NCBI GenBank assembly: GCA_029979565.1
Contig: JAPOHG010000001.1
Span: 124,001 to 188,000, forward strand
Source of the DNA: a bacterium
Lineage (GTDB): Bacteria; Bacteroidota; Bacteroidia; Flavobacteriales_D; Sanyastnellaceae
Direction of reading: 5' to 3'
DNA: 64,000 bases
Shown: positions 45,762 to 54,235 of the stretch, one piece after another
How the letters are laid out: every line of letters begins with the position of its first letter
How positions within the stretch are numbered: the stretch's first letter is position 1
Notes under the pieces: generated by a model
Database searches by the model: none
The model's input: only the letters and a program-made list of their open reading frames with translations
What the model was told of the DNA's origin: nothing
Made by a program: the position numbers and the translations under genes

Positions 45762-46963
45762 TGGCTCACCTCGAGCACCCCAAGTTCTTCGCCGACCTTG
45801 CTAAATGCTTCAATCGCCCGATCCAACTGTTCACGGGTGTGCGCCGCAGAAAGCTGAACCCGAATCCGTGCCTCGCCTTTGGGCACCACGGGGTAGAAAA
45901 AACCGATGACATAAATGCCCTCTTCGAGCAAGCGATTGGCCATCACCTGCGACAGCTTGGCGTCGCCGAGCATCACCGGGACAATGGCCGATTCGCCGTC
46001 TTTGATGGGCAGCCCTACACGGCGCATACCGGCTTTGAAATAGGCCGTGTTCTCCTCCAGCCGGTCCCGGAGTTCGGTGGACTCACTGAGCATGTTGAAT
46101 ACTTCCAACGACGCGCCTACAATGCTCGGAGCCAAGCTATTCGAGAACAAGTACGGCCGCGACCGCTGGCGCAGCATCTCGATGATTTCTTTTCGCCCCG
46201 TCGTAAACCCGCCCATGGCGCCGCCCATGGCCTTGCCCAGCGTACCGGTGATGATGTCGACCCGCCCCAAGGCATTGCGCAATTCAATGCTTCCGCGGCC
46301 TGTTTTACCAATGAAGCCCGTCGCATGGCATTCATCGACCATCACGAGCGCGTCGTACTGTTCCGCGAGGTTGCAGATTTTGTCAATTTGCGCTACGTAA
46401 CCATCCATCGAGAACACCCCATCAGTCACGATGACCTTGAACCGGTGATTGGCGGCTTGGGCTTTTTGCAGTTGCGCTTCTAAATCCGCCATGTCGTCAT
46501 TGGCGTACCGGTAGCGCGCCGCTTTGCACAAGCGCACGCCGTCGATGATGCTCGCATGGTTCAGTGCGTCGGAGATAATCGCATCGTCTGGGCCGAGCAA
46601 CGGCTCGAATACCCCGCCGTTCGCGTCAAATGCCGCCGCGTACAAAATGGTGTCTTCGGTGTGATGAAACTCTGCAATCTTCGCTTCGAGTTCCTTGTGA
46701 ATGTCCTGGGTGCCGCAGATGAACCGCACACTTGACATGCCAAAACCGTGGGTATCAATGGCGCGTTTGGCTGCTTCGCACACCCGCGGATCGCTGCTCA
46801 ATCCCAGGTAATTATTCGCACAAAAATTCAGGACTTTCGACCCGTCGGTGAGCGTAATTTCTACGTCTTGAGCGCCCGCGATGACGCGTTCAGACTTGAA
46901 CAGACCGGCGGCGGTGATTTGCTCGAGCTCAGACTCGAGGTGGGATTGCATGGAACCGTACAT
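45758..46963 (-). CDS. kbl: glycine C-acetyltransferase (2-amino-3-ketobutyrate CoA ligase)
   Basis: Kbl cleaves 2-amino-3-oxobutyrate with CoA to glycine and acetyl-CoA in threonine breakdown. The 401-residue PLP enzyme has [28 protein letters not shown] and [15 protein letters not shown] with the PLP Lys-244, the same position as in the E. coli enzyme. The related 8-amino-7-oxononanoate synthases are an alternative but fit less well. No threonine dehydrogenase gene is adjacent; the next gene is an FAD oxidoreductase. The ATG at 46963 is supported by a promoter ending four bases upstream. Confidence 0.92.
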   Translation of the reverse strand: MYGSMQSHLESELEQITAAGLFKSERVIAGAQDVEITLTDGSKVLNFCANNYLGLSSDPRVCEAAKRAIDTHGFGMSSVRFICGTQDIHKELEAKIAEFHHTEDTILYAAAFDANGGVFEPLLGPDDAIISDALNHASIIDGVRLCKAARYRYANDDMADLEAQLQKAQAANHRFKVIVTDGVFSMDGYVAQIDKICNLAEQYDALVMVDECHATGFIGKTGRGSIELRNALGRVDIITGTLGKAMGGAMGGFTTGRKEIIEMLRQRSRPYLFSNSLAPSIVGASLEVFNMLSESTELRDRLEENTAYFKAGMRRVGLPIKDGESAIVPVMLGDAKLSQVMANRLLEEGIYVIGFFYPVVPKGEARIRVQLSAAHTREQLDRAIEAFSKVGEELGVLEVSQ

Positions 46964-46967
46964 GCCT

Positions 46968-46996
46968 CAAAATTAGGTCAAAACCCGCGCGTCCAA
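46968..46996 (-). promoter_or_regulatory. promoter of kbl (TTG-N18-TAATTTTG)
   Basis: On the minus strand, TTG (46994-46996) and TAATTTTG (46968-46975) are 18 bases apart, a good match to the phylum consensus. The -7 element ends four bases (AGGC) before the ATG, so the mRNA should be leaderless. The -33 box lies inside the end of the LD-carboxypeptidase gene. Confidence 0.65.
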
Positions 46997-47865
46997 TGCA
47001 CCGATTTGGCCGACGCAACACCCAAGATGACGGACTCGTTCTCGGCCAGATGACCCACCGATATTCCTTGCACGACGGGAGTGTTGGCGGGCACGTGTTC
47101 CGCAAGCATTTGCCGCACATCCTGTCCGAACGGGTTGTCCACCGCTTGCCCGTCAGCGATGGTGTTATCGTGGAGATCGGTAAAGCCCCCTACCAATACG
47201 CCTCGTACGCGGTCAAAGACTCCCGCCAGCCGGAAAGCCAGCAACATCCGGTCCACGTGGTAAAGGTATTCGTCCAAATCCTCCAGCAACAACCATGCTC
47301 CTTCTACCGGTGGAAAAAACGGTGTGCCGAGCAAGCTGTACATGACCGATAAGTTTCCTCCGACCACGGCCGCACCCATTTCTGCCAGGCCATCTTCCGC
47401 TTGCATTAAGGCCTGCCACATGCCTGCCTGCGTTTGGGCAGAGGACTGGCCATAGGTGCTTGCCACAGGAGCATGCAGCGATGCTATGCCATGCACCTGC
47501 GCCCACCCGTGCAACGCCGTCACATCGCTGAATCCGACCAACCAAGTGGGATCGGCTACAAAGGCTTTTGCATCCAACAGCGGCAGCAATCGGCCGCACC
47601 CATACCCTCCACGCATCGCCCAGATGGCGCGAACGTTCTGATCGGCTATTCCCGCATTCAAATAACCCGAGCGGTGCGCATCCGATCCGCCGAATTGCCC
47701 TTCTCGTTCGAGCAACCCATCGTATACGAGGGGCGTGTACCCTGCCAAACGAACGTGCGCTTCCGCGGCAGCGACTTGCTCAGACGTTACAAATCGCGCG
47801 GGGGCTGCGAGGAGAACGCCATCGCCTGGTTCCAACGCTTTCGGGATTTGACAAGGAAAGGACAT
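46978..47865 (-). CDS. LD-carboxypeptidase, peptidase family S66
   Basis: S66 peptidases remove the terminal D-Ala from tetrapeptides during peptidoglycan recycling. The 295-residue protein has IWAMRGGYGCGRLLPLLD, the nucleophile elbow LVGFSDVTALH, LLLEDLDEYLYHVDRM with the catalytic-type Glu, and VGHLAENESVILGV with the His. There is no signal peptide, so it is cytoplasmic, as expected for recycling. The ATG at 47865 gives the standard N-terminus; the longer open frame overlaps divergent metG. Confidence 0.9.
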   Translation of the reverse strand: MSFPCQIPKALEPGDGVLLAAPARFVTSEQVAAAEAHVRLAGYTPLVYDGLLEREGQFGGSDAHRSGYLNAGIADQNVRAIWAMRGGYGCGRLLPLLDAKAFVADPTWLVGFSDVTALHGWAQVHGIASLHAPVASTYGQSSAQTQAGMWQALMQAEDGLAEMGAAVVGGNLSVMYSLLGTPFFPPVEGAWLLLEDLDEYLYHVDRMLLAFRLAGVFDRVRGVLVGGFTDLHDNTIADGQAVDNPFGQDVRQMLAEHVPANTPVVQGISVGHLAENESVILGVASAKSVHWTRGF

Positions 47866-47930
47866 GATTCCATGCAAGATGGGAAGGGATGCGGAAAATG
47901 CCCGAAATTCGCACCACTTTAGCGCGCAGC

Positions 47931-50024
47931 ATGTCATCAACACCCTCATACCGGTACCCCAAACGTTTGATGATGACGTCGGCCTTGCCGTATGCCAACG
48001 GTCAAATCCACATAGGTCACGTCGCAGGTGCGTACCTGCCCGGCGACATCCGGGCACGCTTTGAACGCATGGCGGGGTCAGACGTGGTGTGGGTGTGCGG
48101 CAGCGATGAACACGGCGCAGCCATCACATTGCGGGCGAAGAAAGACGGGGTCACGCCTCGGGAAATCGTCGACCGATACCACGAAGAGATGCAGCAGGCG
48201 TTCAAAGGGTTGGACATGTCGTTCGATCACTATTCCCGAACGTCGAGTGAACGCCACCACGGGGTTGCTCAAGATTTTTTCTTGACCTTGCTTGAGAAAG
48301 GCAGCTTTGAAGTCAAGACAGAGGCCCAGTTCTACGACCCCGAAGCAGACCAGTTCCTGGCGGACCGGTACATCACCGGCACCTGCCCCAAATGCGAGGC
48401 CGACGGCGCGTACGGCGACCAATGCGAGAAATGCGGCAGCGCCCTGTCCCCCACGGACCTGATCAACCCCACCTCCACATTGAGCGGCGCCACGCCTGTG
48501 CTGAAAGACACGACGCTGTGGTACTTGCCCATGGGCCGTCACGAAGGCTGGCTCAAGGATTACATTGAAAACGGCACGTTCGAAGGCCAGCCGCATCACG
48601 ATGCGTCGACTTGGAAAGCCCACGTCAGCGGCCAATGCCGCAGCTGGATTGACAGCGGCCTCCAGAGCCGCGCCATGACCCGTGACCTCGATTGGGGCGT
48701 GCCCGTTCCGGTCGAAGGCGCAGACGGGAAGGTCCTATACGTCTGGCTCGATGCCCCCATTGGCTATATCACTTCTACGATGGAGTGGGCCGAACAAAAC
48801 GGCGCACGCTGGGAAGACTGGTGGAAATCCGACGAGTCGGAATTGATCCACTTCATTGGGAAGGACAACATCGTTTTCCACTGCCTCATCTTCCCCATTT
48901 TGCTGAGGGAGCACGGCGGCTACACCCTCCCTTCCAATGTGCCTGCCAATGCGTTCATGAACTTGGAAGGCGACAAGATCTCCACGTCGCGCAACTGGGC
49001 AGTATGGGTCAATGAATTCCTGAGCGAATTCCCCGGAAAAAGCGACGAGCTGCGCTATGTTCTGGCGAGCATCATGCCCGAACAAAAGGACAGCGAATTC
49101 ACCTGGGCGGATTACCGCGACCGGGTCAACAACGAGTTGGCCGACGTGCTCGGCAACTTCGTGAACCGCGTGTTGGTGCTGACCCGCAAGTACTACGAAG
49201 GATCGGTGCCTGCAGTCAGCCAAACGGACTTAAACGACGTCGATCAAGCCGTGCTTGACGCGCTGTCTGCTGCCCCAGCTCAAATCGCGGACCTCATCCG
49301 CCGGAACCGCTTCCGGGATGCCCTGCAAGCGGCCATGGGGATTGCACGCTTGGGCAACAAATACATGACCGAGCAGGAACCGTGGAAGGCCTATAAGACC
49401 AACCCTGAGCGGACTGCGGCCATCCTCAACACGTGCATCCAAGTCGCTGCGAATTGTGCGGTGCTGATGGAACCGTTCCTGCCCAAGACCGCGGCCAAGT
49501 TGCAAGGCGCATTCGGCATCGCACAACCCGCGTGGGCCGATGCAGCACCTGACATGGTTCAGGCCGGAAACACACTGGGTGAATTGCCCATCCTATTCGA
49601 AAAAGTTGAAGCTGAAGTCGTTGATGCCCAGGTGGCCAAACTAGAATCCGCCCGTGCGGAAGCCACCGGCGGCCGAGCGGAATGCGAACCCCAAAAAGAA
49701 ATCATGACGTTTGAAGATTTTCAAAAACTGGACTTGCGCGTGGGCGAAGTGGTCGCATGCGAGCGGGTTCCCAAAGCGGACCGATTGCTGAACTTAACCA
49801 TCCGCACAGGCCTCGACGAACGCACAGTCTTGAGCGGGATTGCCGAGCATTTCACGCCGGAAGAAGTGGTGGGTCGCCGAGTGACCCTTTTGGCAAACTT
49901 GGCCCCACGAAAAATCCGGGGCATCGAAAGCCAAGGCATGGTTCTCATGGCCGAGGCGGCTGACGGATCCCTGCGGTTCGTGACTCCAGAAGAAGGCACA
50001 GAACCCGGCGACGTCATCCGCTAA
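47931..50024 (+). CDS. metG: methionyl-tRNA synthetase with C-terminal tRNA-binding domain
   Basis: MetG charges tRNA-Met. The 697-residue protein has the class I HIGH motif in ALPYANGQIHIGHVAG and a zinc knuckle CPKCEADGAYGDQCEKC. The KMSKS equivalent is DKISTSRNW. The C-terminal EMAP/Trbp111 domain begins FQKLDLRVGEVVACERVPKA and is the dimerising tRNA-binding type. The ATG at 47931 (MSSTPSYRYPKRLMMTSALP) resembles other Bacteroidota MetG starts; an ATG 14 codons upstream and two just downstream are also possible. Confidence 0.95.
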   Translation: MSSTPSYRYPKRLMMTSALPYANGQIHIGHVAGAYLPGDIRARFERMAGSDVVWVCGSDEHGAAITLRAKKDGVTPREIVDRYHEEMQQAFKGLDMSFDHYSRTSSERHHGVAQDFFLTLLEKGSFEVKTEAQFYDPEADQFLADRYITGTCPKCEADGAYGDQCEKCGSALSPTDLINPTSTLSGATPVLKDTTLWYLPMGRHEGWLKDYIENGTFEGQPHHDASTWKAHVSGQCRSWIDSGLQSRAMTRDLDWGVPVPVEGADGKVLYVWLDAPIGYITSTMEWAEQNGARWEDWWKSDESELIHFIGKDNIVFHCLIFPILLREHGGYTLPSNVPANAFMNLEGDKISTSRNWAVWVNEFLSEFPGKSDELRYVLASIMPEQKDSEFTWADYRDRVNNELADVLGNFVNRVLVLTRKYYEGSVPAVSQTDLNDVDQAVLDALSAAPAQIADLIRRNRFRDALQAAMGIARLGNKYMTEQEPWKAYKTNPERTAAILNTCIQVAANCAVLMEPFLPKTAAKLQGAFGIAQPAWADAAPDMVQAGNTLGELPILFEKVEAEVVDAQVAKLESARAEATGGRAECEPQKEIMTFEDFQKLDLRVGEVVACERVPKADRLLNLTIRTGLDERTVLSGIAEHFTPEEVVGRRVTLLANLAPRKIRGIESQGMVLMAEAADGSLRFVTPEEGTEPGDVIR

Positions 50025-50067
50025 AATTTACTCATCCAAAAACGCAACCTCACGGTGAAGTCTTGCG

Positions 50068-50075
50068 TATTTTTG
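50068..50075 (+). promoter_or_regulatory. -7 promoter element for tRNA-Thr (TATTTTTG)
   Basis: Perfect TANNTTTG match ending 10 bases before the mature tRNA 5' end. No clear -33 TTG. The tRNA therefore probably has its own promoter after metG. Confidence 0.5.
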
Positions 50076-50085
50076 CCGACGCTTT

Positions 50086-50158
<73 letters not shown>

Positions 50159-50162
50159 CAAG

Positions 50163-50191
50163 AAAAGTCGCCCTCTAGGCGGCTTTTTTTT
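50163..50191. terminator. bidirectional terminator between tRNA-Thr and the TonB receptor gene
   Basis: GTCGCC (50167-50172) pairs with GGCGGC (50178-50183) around a five-base loop. The stem is extended by A-T pairs and followed by eight T residues on the plus strand. The minus strand also ends in a T-rich tract after the same hairpin. It serves the tRNA and probably the convergent receptor gene, whose stop codon begins at 50195. Confidence 0.88.
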
Positions 50192-50192
50192 G

Positions 50193-53057
50193 TTAGAACA
50201 TCATCTTGAGGGTCGCCGAGAGGGTGCGGCCGTACGCCCAGTATCCCTCCAGCTTTCCGTTTTCCACGGTCCCTTGAATCTTCTCGCCGGTTTGGGGGTC
50301 CGTCACAAACGTTTCAAAGCCATCACTGATGTAGATGTTGTTGAGTGCGTTCTGCACGTTCAAGCTGGCCATCCAGTTCATCCCCGCCGCTTCAAAACGG
50401 TAGCTGCCGCGAAGGTCAAGGTAACCGTACGCCGGAAGCATGACCGGTTGCAATCCGGCGCGATCCGGATTCGTCCGGTCGGTATCCACTTGGAATCGCG
50501 CGTAGAGGTTCCAGTTGTACACGTAGTTCGCGCCAATCCGCAGGCGTTTGGTCACGTTGAAGTTGGACAGGAAGCCGACTTGCGATTGGGGCGCATCACT
50601 CACTTTCAATCCAGCGGAATAGATGTAGAGGGTTTCCAATAGCTGTCCACCTTCTTCGGAAGTAATCTCAGCGTTGACATCGTTATCCCAACGCCAATTG
50701 CCGAAGGAAGCCATGCCGCCAACCTCCGCCCACGAGGTGGGACGGGTGCGCCATTCAATTTCCACACCTTCGTGGGTCTGGATCAAGCCGGTGATGAACG
50801 CTCGGTATTCTGTTCCGTCTGGTCGGAGCAAGGGGCTGCTCATGATGCTCTTGTCGCGCCACTGGGTATGATAGGCATTCAAATCAAAGGAAACCCCGCG
50901 CCATCGGAAACGGTAACCTGCCTCGACCGCAGCGACCTTCTCGTTGGTTAGTCGGTCGTTGCTCAAAACATTGGAATAATTGGTGAAGACGTAGCGTATG
51001 AACGGCGCCCGCGAATAGTAGCCGCCATTGAGGTACAGGTGGCTGGTCTCACCGAGGCGTACGCTGCCCCCAGCCTTCAAATTGTACCCAACGCTGCTTG
51101 CTTTCTGGGACTTGATGCCGTAAACGAATTCTTCGGTGGTTTCGAGTTCACCCGTCTGCTCATTGACTTGCGTGACTTCCTGCACCCCCGTCTCTTCATA
51201 CCGGAAATACTTGTAGGGATCAATCCGGCGGTAGGTGGTGTAGGAGATTGTGCCGGCACCGAACAAGCTGAACCGGTCGTCTTTGTACTCGACTTGAGCA
51301 AACCCTCCGGCGTAATTCACGCGTCCGATGTCGTCGTAATCCACCTTGTCACCGGGTTGAGCCATCAAGGCATAATCCGGGTTGACCCCGTAGCCGTCGC
51401 TGCTGCTGAAAGACTGAAGGTAGAAATCTCCCCCGAGGAGGTTGTTGACGCGGGTAAAGTGCTTGCCGCTGTAATACCGGGCATCTACACCTGCCATCAG
51501 GCTCACGCGGTCGTTTACTTCATGACGCAGCGTGGAGAGGATTCCGGTCCAAAAATGCTCGTTGTGCGCGTTCTCAATGACGCTGCGGCTGCGGCCACCG
51601 ACGATCGTATCGTTTCCTACCACAATGGGATCACCAAACTCATTGAGCGTATCAATCCAAGCCTGTGCGTCCGCGTCGTAGGCGATTTGATCCGCCGCAT
51701 AGGTCACGGCTTGGGAATTGTTCTCGTTTGAATCCCACAGGTAGTCCCAGTTCAAGGTCGTTTTTACCGACCGTTCAATGCCTGCGGTATCCACATAGGT
51801 CTCACTGACACGGGGGTTGCTGGTCCCGTCATAGCGCGAGCCATATCCTTGGCCGGTGCTGATGTAGAAGCTGGTGGCCAGGTTGGTGCGCTCGCTCAAT
51901 TGCCAGTAGTCGTTCAAGGCAAATTGCGGCTTGTGGTATCCGTTGACACGGGCATTCAACACCTGATCCTCTTGTCCTCCGCGGTTCAAGTACCCCCAAT
52001 CATCGTTCCAACGGTGGGCTTCGTAACCGAGGTTTTGGATGTCATTGAAACGATCGACGGTCAACTGGCCCCGACGCTGGCCGTGGGTTTGCGGCGCACC
52101 GATGGCCGTGAACACGAGCCGGTGTGCGCCGAAGTCTTTCGCGGCCGTCAAGAAGTAACTCCACGCATCGATGAATGCGGCGTCAACGTAGGCGTTTCCC
52201 ATGGTCCGGCTGCCTACGGCGCTGACGGCCCAGCCGTTTTCCATGACCCCGGAACTCAATGAAAGCATGGTCTTGTAGCGGCCGTAATCGGTGATGCTCT
52301 GCATCAGGCTGCCGCCCTTTTTGGTGTCTGTGGCCTTGGTGATGATGTTCAATGTGCCGCCCACCGAATTGATGGCCAACTTGGACGCGCCCAAGCCGCG
52401 CTGGACTTGCATGGTGTTGACGGCGTCGCCGAGTCCGGCCCAGTTGGACCAGTACACCCAACCGTTTTCCATGTCATTGACTGGAATGCCGTTGATCAAT
52501 ACGGCAACATTGCGCTGGTCGAATCCCCGAATGTTGATGCGGCTGTCTCCGAAACCACCTCCGCTTTTCGTGGCGTACACGCCCGGGGTGATGTTCAGGG
52601 TTTCCACCAATTCCTTGTCCCCCAACTGCTCTTGAATGGTCTTGGCATCCAAGGTAGAAACCGCCACCGGCGTCTCCCGATCGATGGCTACCGAAGCGAT
52701 GACATTGGCCTCGCTCAAGCCGATGGTGGAGGACTGCAAGGTGATGGGCCCGAGGTCCAATACCCAAGCGTCCGCTCCCAAGGTGCAGGCTTGTCGGTAG
52801 GTTTCGTACCCGATCATGCTGATGACCAACTGCGCTGCACCCGTCTCCCGGGACGTGAATTCGAAGCGTCCGTCAAAATCCGAAACGGTCCCCATGCGGG
52901 ATTCTTCAAGGAATACAGAGGCACCGGGCAGGGCATCGCCCGTTTCGGCATCGATAACGGTGCCTTTGATTTTGGTCTGTGCGGAGAGGGTCTGGCAAAG
53001 GCCTGCACATGCAATCAGCAGGGCGCTGCCTAAGAGGAGTCGGAGCGTTTGGCGCAT
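50193..53057 (-). CDS. TonB-dependent outer-membrane receptor
   Basis: The 954-residue protein has a signal peptide (about 1-28) and a carboxypeptidase-regulatory-like domain (about 31-115, with VIDAETGDALPGASVFLEES). A plug domain follows (about 125-250; RINIRGFDQRNVAVLINGIP and NDMENGWVYWSNWAGLGDAV), then a 22-stranded barrel ending RTLSATLKMMF. No SusD-like lipoprotein gene is adjacent, so it is more likely a metal, siderophore or vitamin receptor than a glycan importer, but the ligand is unknown. The ATG at 53057 is chosen for the signal peptide; the frame is open 57 codons upstream. Confidence 0.92.
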   Translation of the reverse strand: MRQTLRLLLGSALLIACAGLCQTLSAQTKIKGTVIDAETGDALPGASVFLEESRMGTVSDFDGRFEFTSRETGAAQLVISMIGYETYRQACTLGADAWVLDLGPITLQSSTIGLSEANVIASVAIDRETPVAVSTLDAKTIQEQLGDKELVETLNITPGVYATKSGGGFGDSRINIRGFDQRNVAVLINGIPVNDMENGWVYWSNWAGLGDAVNTMQVQRGLGASKLAINSVGGTLNIITKATDTKKGGSLMQSITDYGRYKTMLSLSSGVMENGWAVSAVGSRTMGNAYVDAAFIDAWSYFLTAAKDFGAHRLVFTAIGAPQTHGQRRGQLTVDRFNDIQNLGYEAHRWNDDWGYLNRGGQEDQVLNARVNGYHKPQFALNDYWQLSERTNLATSFYISTGQGYGSRYDGTSNPRVSETYVDTAGIERSVKTTLNWDYLWDSNENNSQAVTYAADQIAYDADAQAWIDTLNEFGDPIVVGNDTIVGGRSRSVIENAHNEHFWTGILSTLRHEVNDRVSLMAGVDARYYSGKHFTRVNNLLGGDFYLQSFSSSDGYGVNPDYALMAQPGDKVDYDDIGRVNYAGGFAQVEYKDDRFSLFGAGTISYTTYRRIDPYKYFRYEETGVQEVTQVNEQTGELETTEEFVYGIKSQKASSVGYNLKAGGSVRLGETSHLYLNGGYYSRAPFIRYVFTNYSNVLSNDRLTNEKVAAVEAGYRFRWRGVSFDLNAYHTQWRDKSIMSSPLLRPDGTEYRAFITGLIQTHEGVEIEWRTRPTSWAEVGGMASFGNWRWDNDVNAEITSEEGGQLLETLYIYSAGLKVSDAPQSQVGFLSNFNVTKRLRIGANYVYNWNLYARFQVDTDRTNPDRAGLQPVMLPAYGYLDLRGSYRFEAAGMNWMASLNVQNALNNIYISDGFETFVTDPQTGEKIQGTVENGKLEGYWAYGRTLSATLKMMF

Positions 53058-53137
53058 CGGTGGAAGACTTGGTTGTGGTGGCTGCGTGAGCCGTTCACCA
53101 CGCAAGATAGCGCCTGTTGGAAGGAAACCAAGTGCCT

Positions 53138-54142
53138 TCAGGCCCAACGTCCCTGTTCGAGCAGGTACTGGGCGATCTGAACCGTGTTGGTGGCTGCCCC
53201 TTTGCGCAAGTTGTCCGCAACGATCCACAGGTGCAGTCCGCGTTCATTCGCCAAGTCGCGCCGAATACGGCCTACGAAGACTTCGTTCTTGCCTGCAGCG
53301 TTGCGCGGCATGGGGTAGCGATTTTGTGCCGGCTCATCTTCCACCACGACACCTGGGAAGTCCGCCAACTTCTGCCGCACTTCCGAGAGCTCGAAAGGAC
53401 GTTCGAATTCCAGATAAACGCTCTCGCTGTGACCCCCGACGACCGGAACACGGACAGCGGTACACGTCATGTGCACCTCTTCATCGCCGAGGATTTTTTT
53501 GGTTTCATGCCACACCTTCATCTCCTCCCGGGTGTAGCCATTGTCGCCAAAGACGTCGCAATGCGGCAAGCAATTCAAATCAATGGGGTGCGGATAGACG
53601 GGCGAAGCGGGGACCTCACCGGCACGTTCGGATTCCAGTTGCACGATGGCAGCCTTGCCCGTCCCCGTGATGCTCTGGTAAGTGCTCACCACCCCGCGTT
53701 GGATGCGGTAGGCATCGTGCAGTGGTTTGAGGGCCATGACAAGTTGCATCGTCGTACAATTGGGGTTGGCAATGATGCGGTCGTCGGAACCAATCGCGTC
53801 CCCATTGACTTCAGGCACCACCAGGGGGCACGCCGGATCCATGCGCCAGGCACTGCTGTTGTCGATAACCGTGGTCCCGGCTTTGGCAAACTCGGGTGCC
53901 CAGCGCTTGGATACGTCCCCACCTGCACTGAACAACGCTACCTGCGGGCGGGCCGCCAGCACATCCTGCACGGTTTGAACCGTCCACTTTCTCCCTTGAA
54001 ACTCAACTGTTGTCCCGGCACTTCGTTCGCTTCCCGCAGGAAGCAATTCATCCACCGGTAAGGCCAGTTCCTGCATCACTTCCAACATGGTGCGACCAAC
54101 GAGTCCTGTCGCTCCAATCACCGCCAATTTCAATCCATTCAT
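53138..54142 (-). CDS. asd: aspartate-semialdehyde dehydrogenase
   Basis: Asd makes aspartate semialdehyde from aspartyl phosphate, the branch point to lysine, diaminopimelate, threonine and methionine. The 334-residue protein has the NADP motif AVIGATGLVGRTMLEV, the catalytic Cys-129 in IIANPNCTTMQLVMALKPLH and the substrate-binding VVSTYQSITGTGKAA. The start MNGLKLAVIG at 54142 fits the family; sixteen further codons upstream are open. It precedes the TonB receptor gene by 80 bases on the same strand. Confidence 0.95.
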   Translation of the reverse strand: MNGLKLAVIGATGLVGRTMLEVMQELALPVDELLPAGSERSAGTTVEFQGRKWTVQTVQDVLAARPQVALFSAGGDVSKRWAPEFAKAGTTVIDNSSAWRMDPACPLVVPEVNGDAIGSDDRIIANPNCTTMQLVMALKPLHDAYRIQRGVVSTYQSITGTGKAAIVQLESERAGEVPASPVYPHPIDLNCLPHCDVFGDNGYTREEMKVWHETKKILGDEEVHMTCTAVRVPVVGGHSESVYLEFERPFELSEVRQKLADFPGVVVEDEPAQNRYPMPRNAAGKNEVFVGRIRRDLANERGLHLWIVADNLRKGAATNTVQIAQYLLEQGRWA

Positions 54143-54235
54143 CGTCCTTGATTTGAACTGCAAATTCCCACCTGACGTCAACGAATTCAATAGCCAAGGG
54201 ACAACGTTTTTACTGAGGTTCGTTGAAAAACTGAA

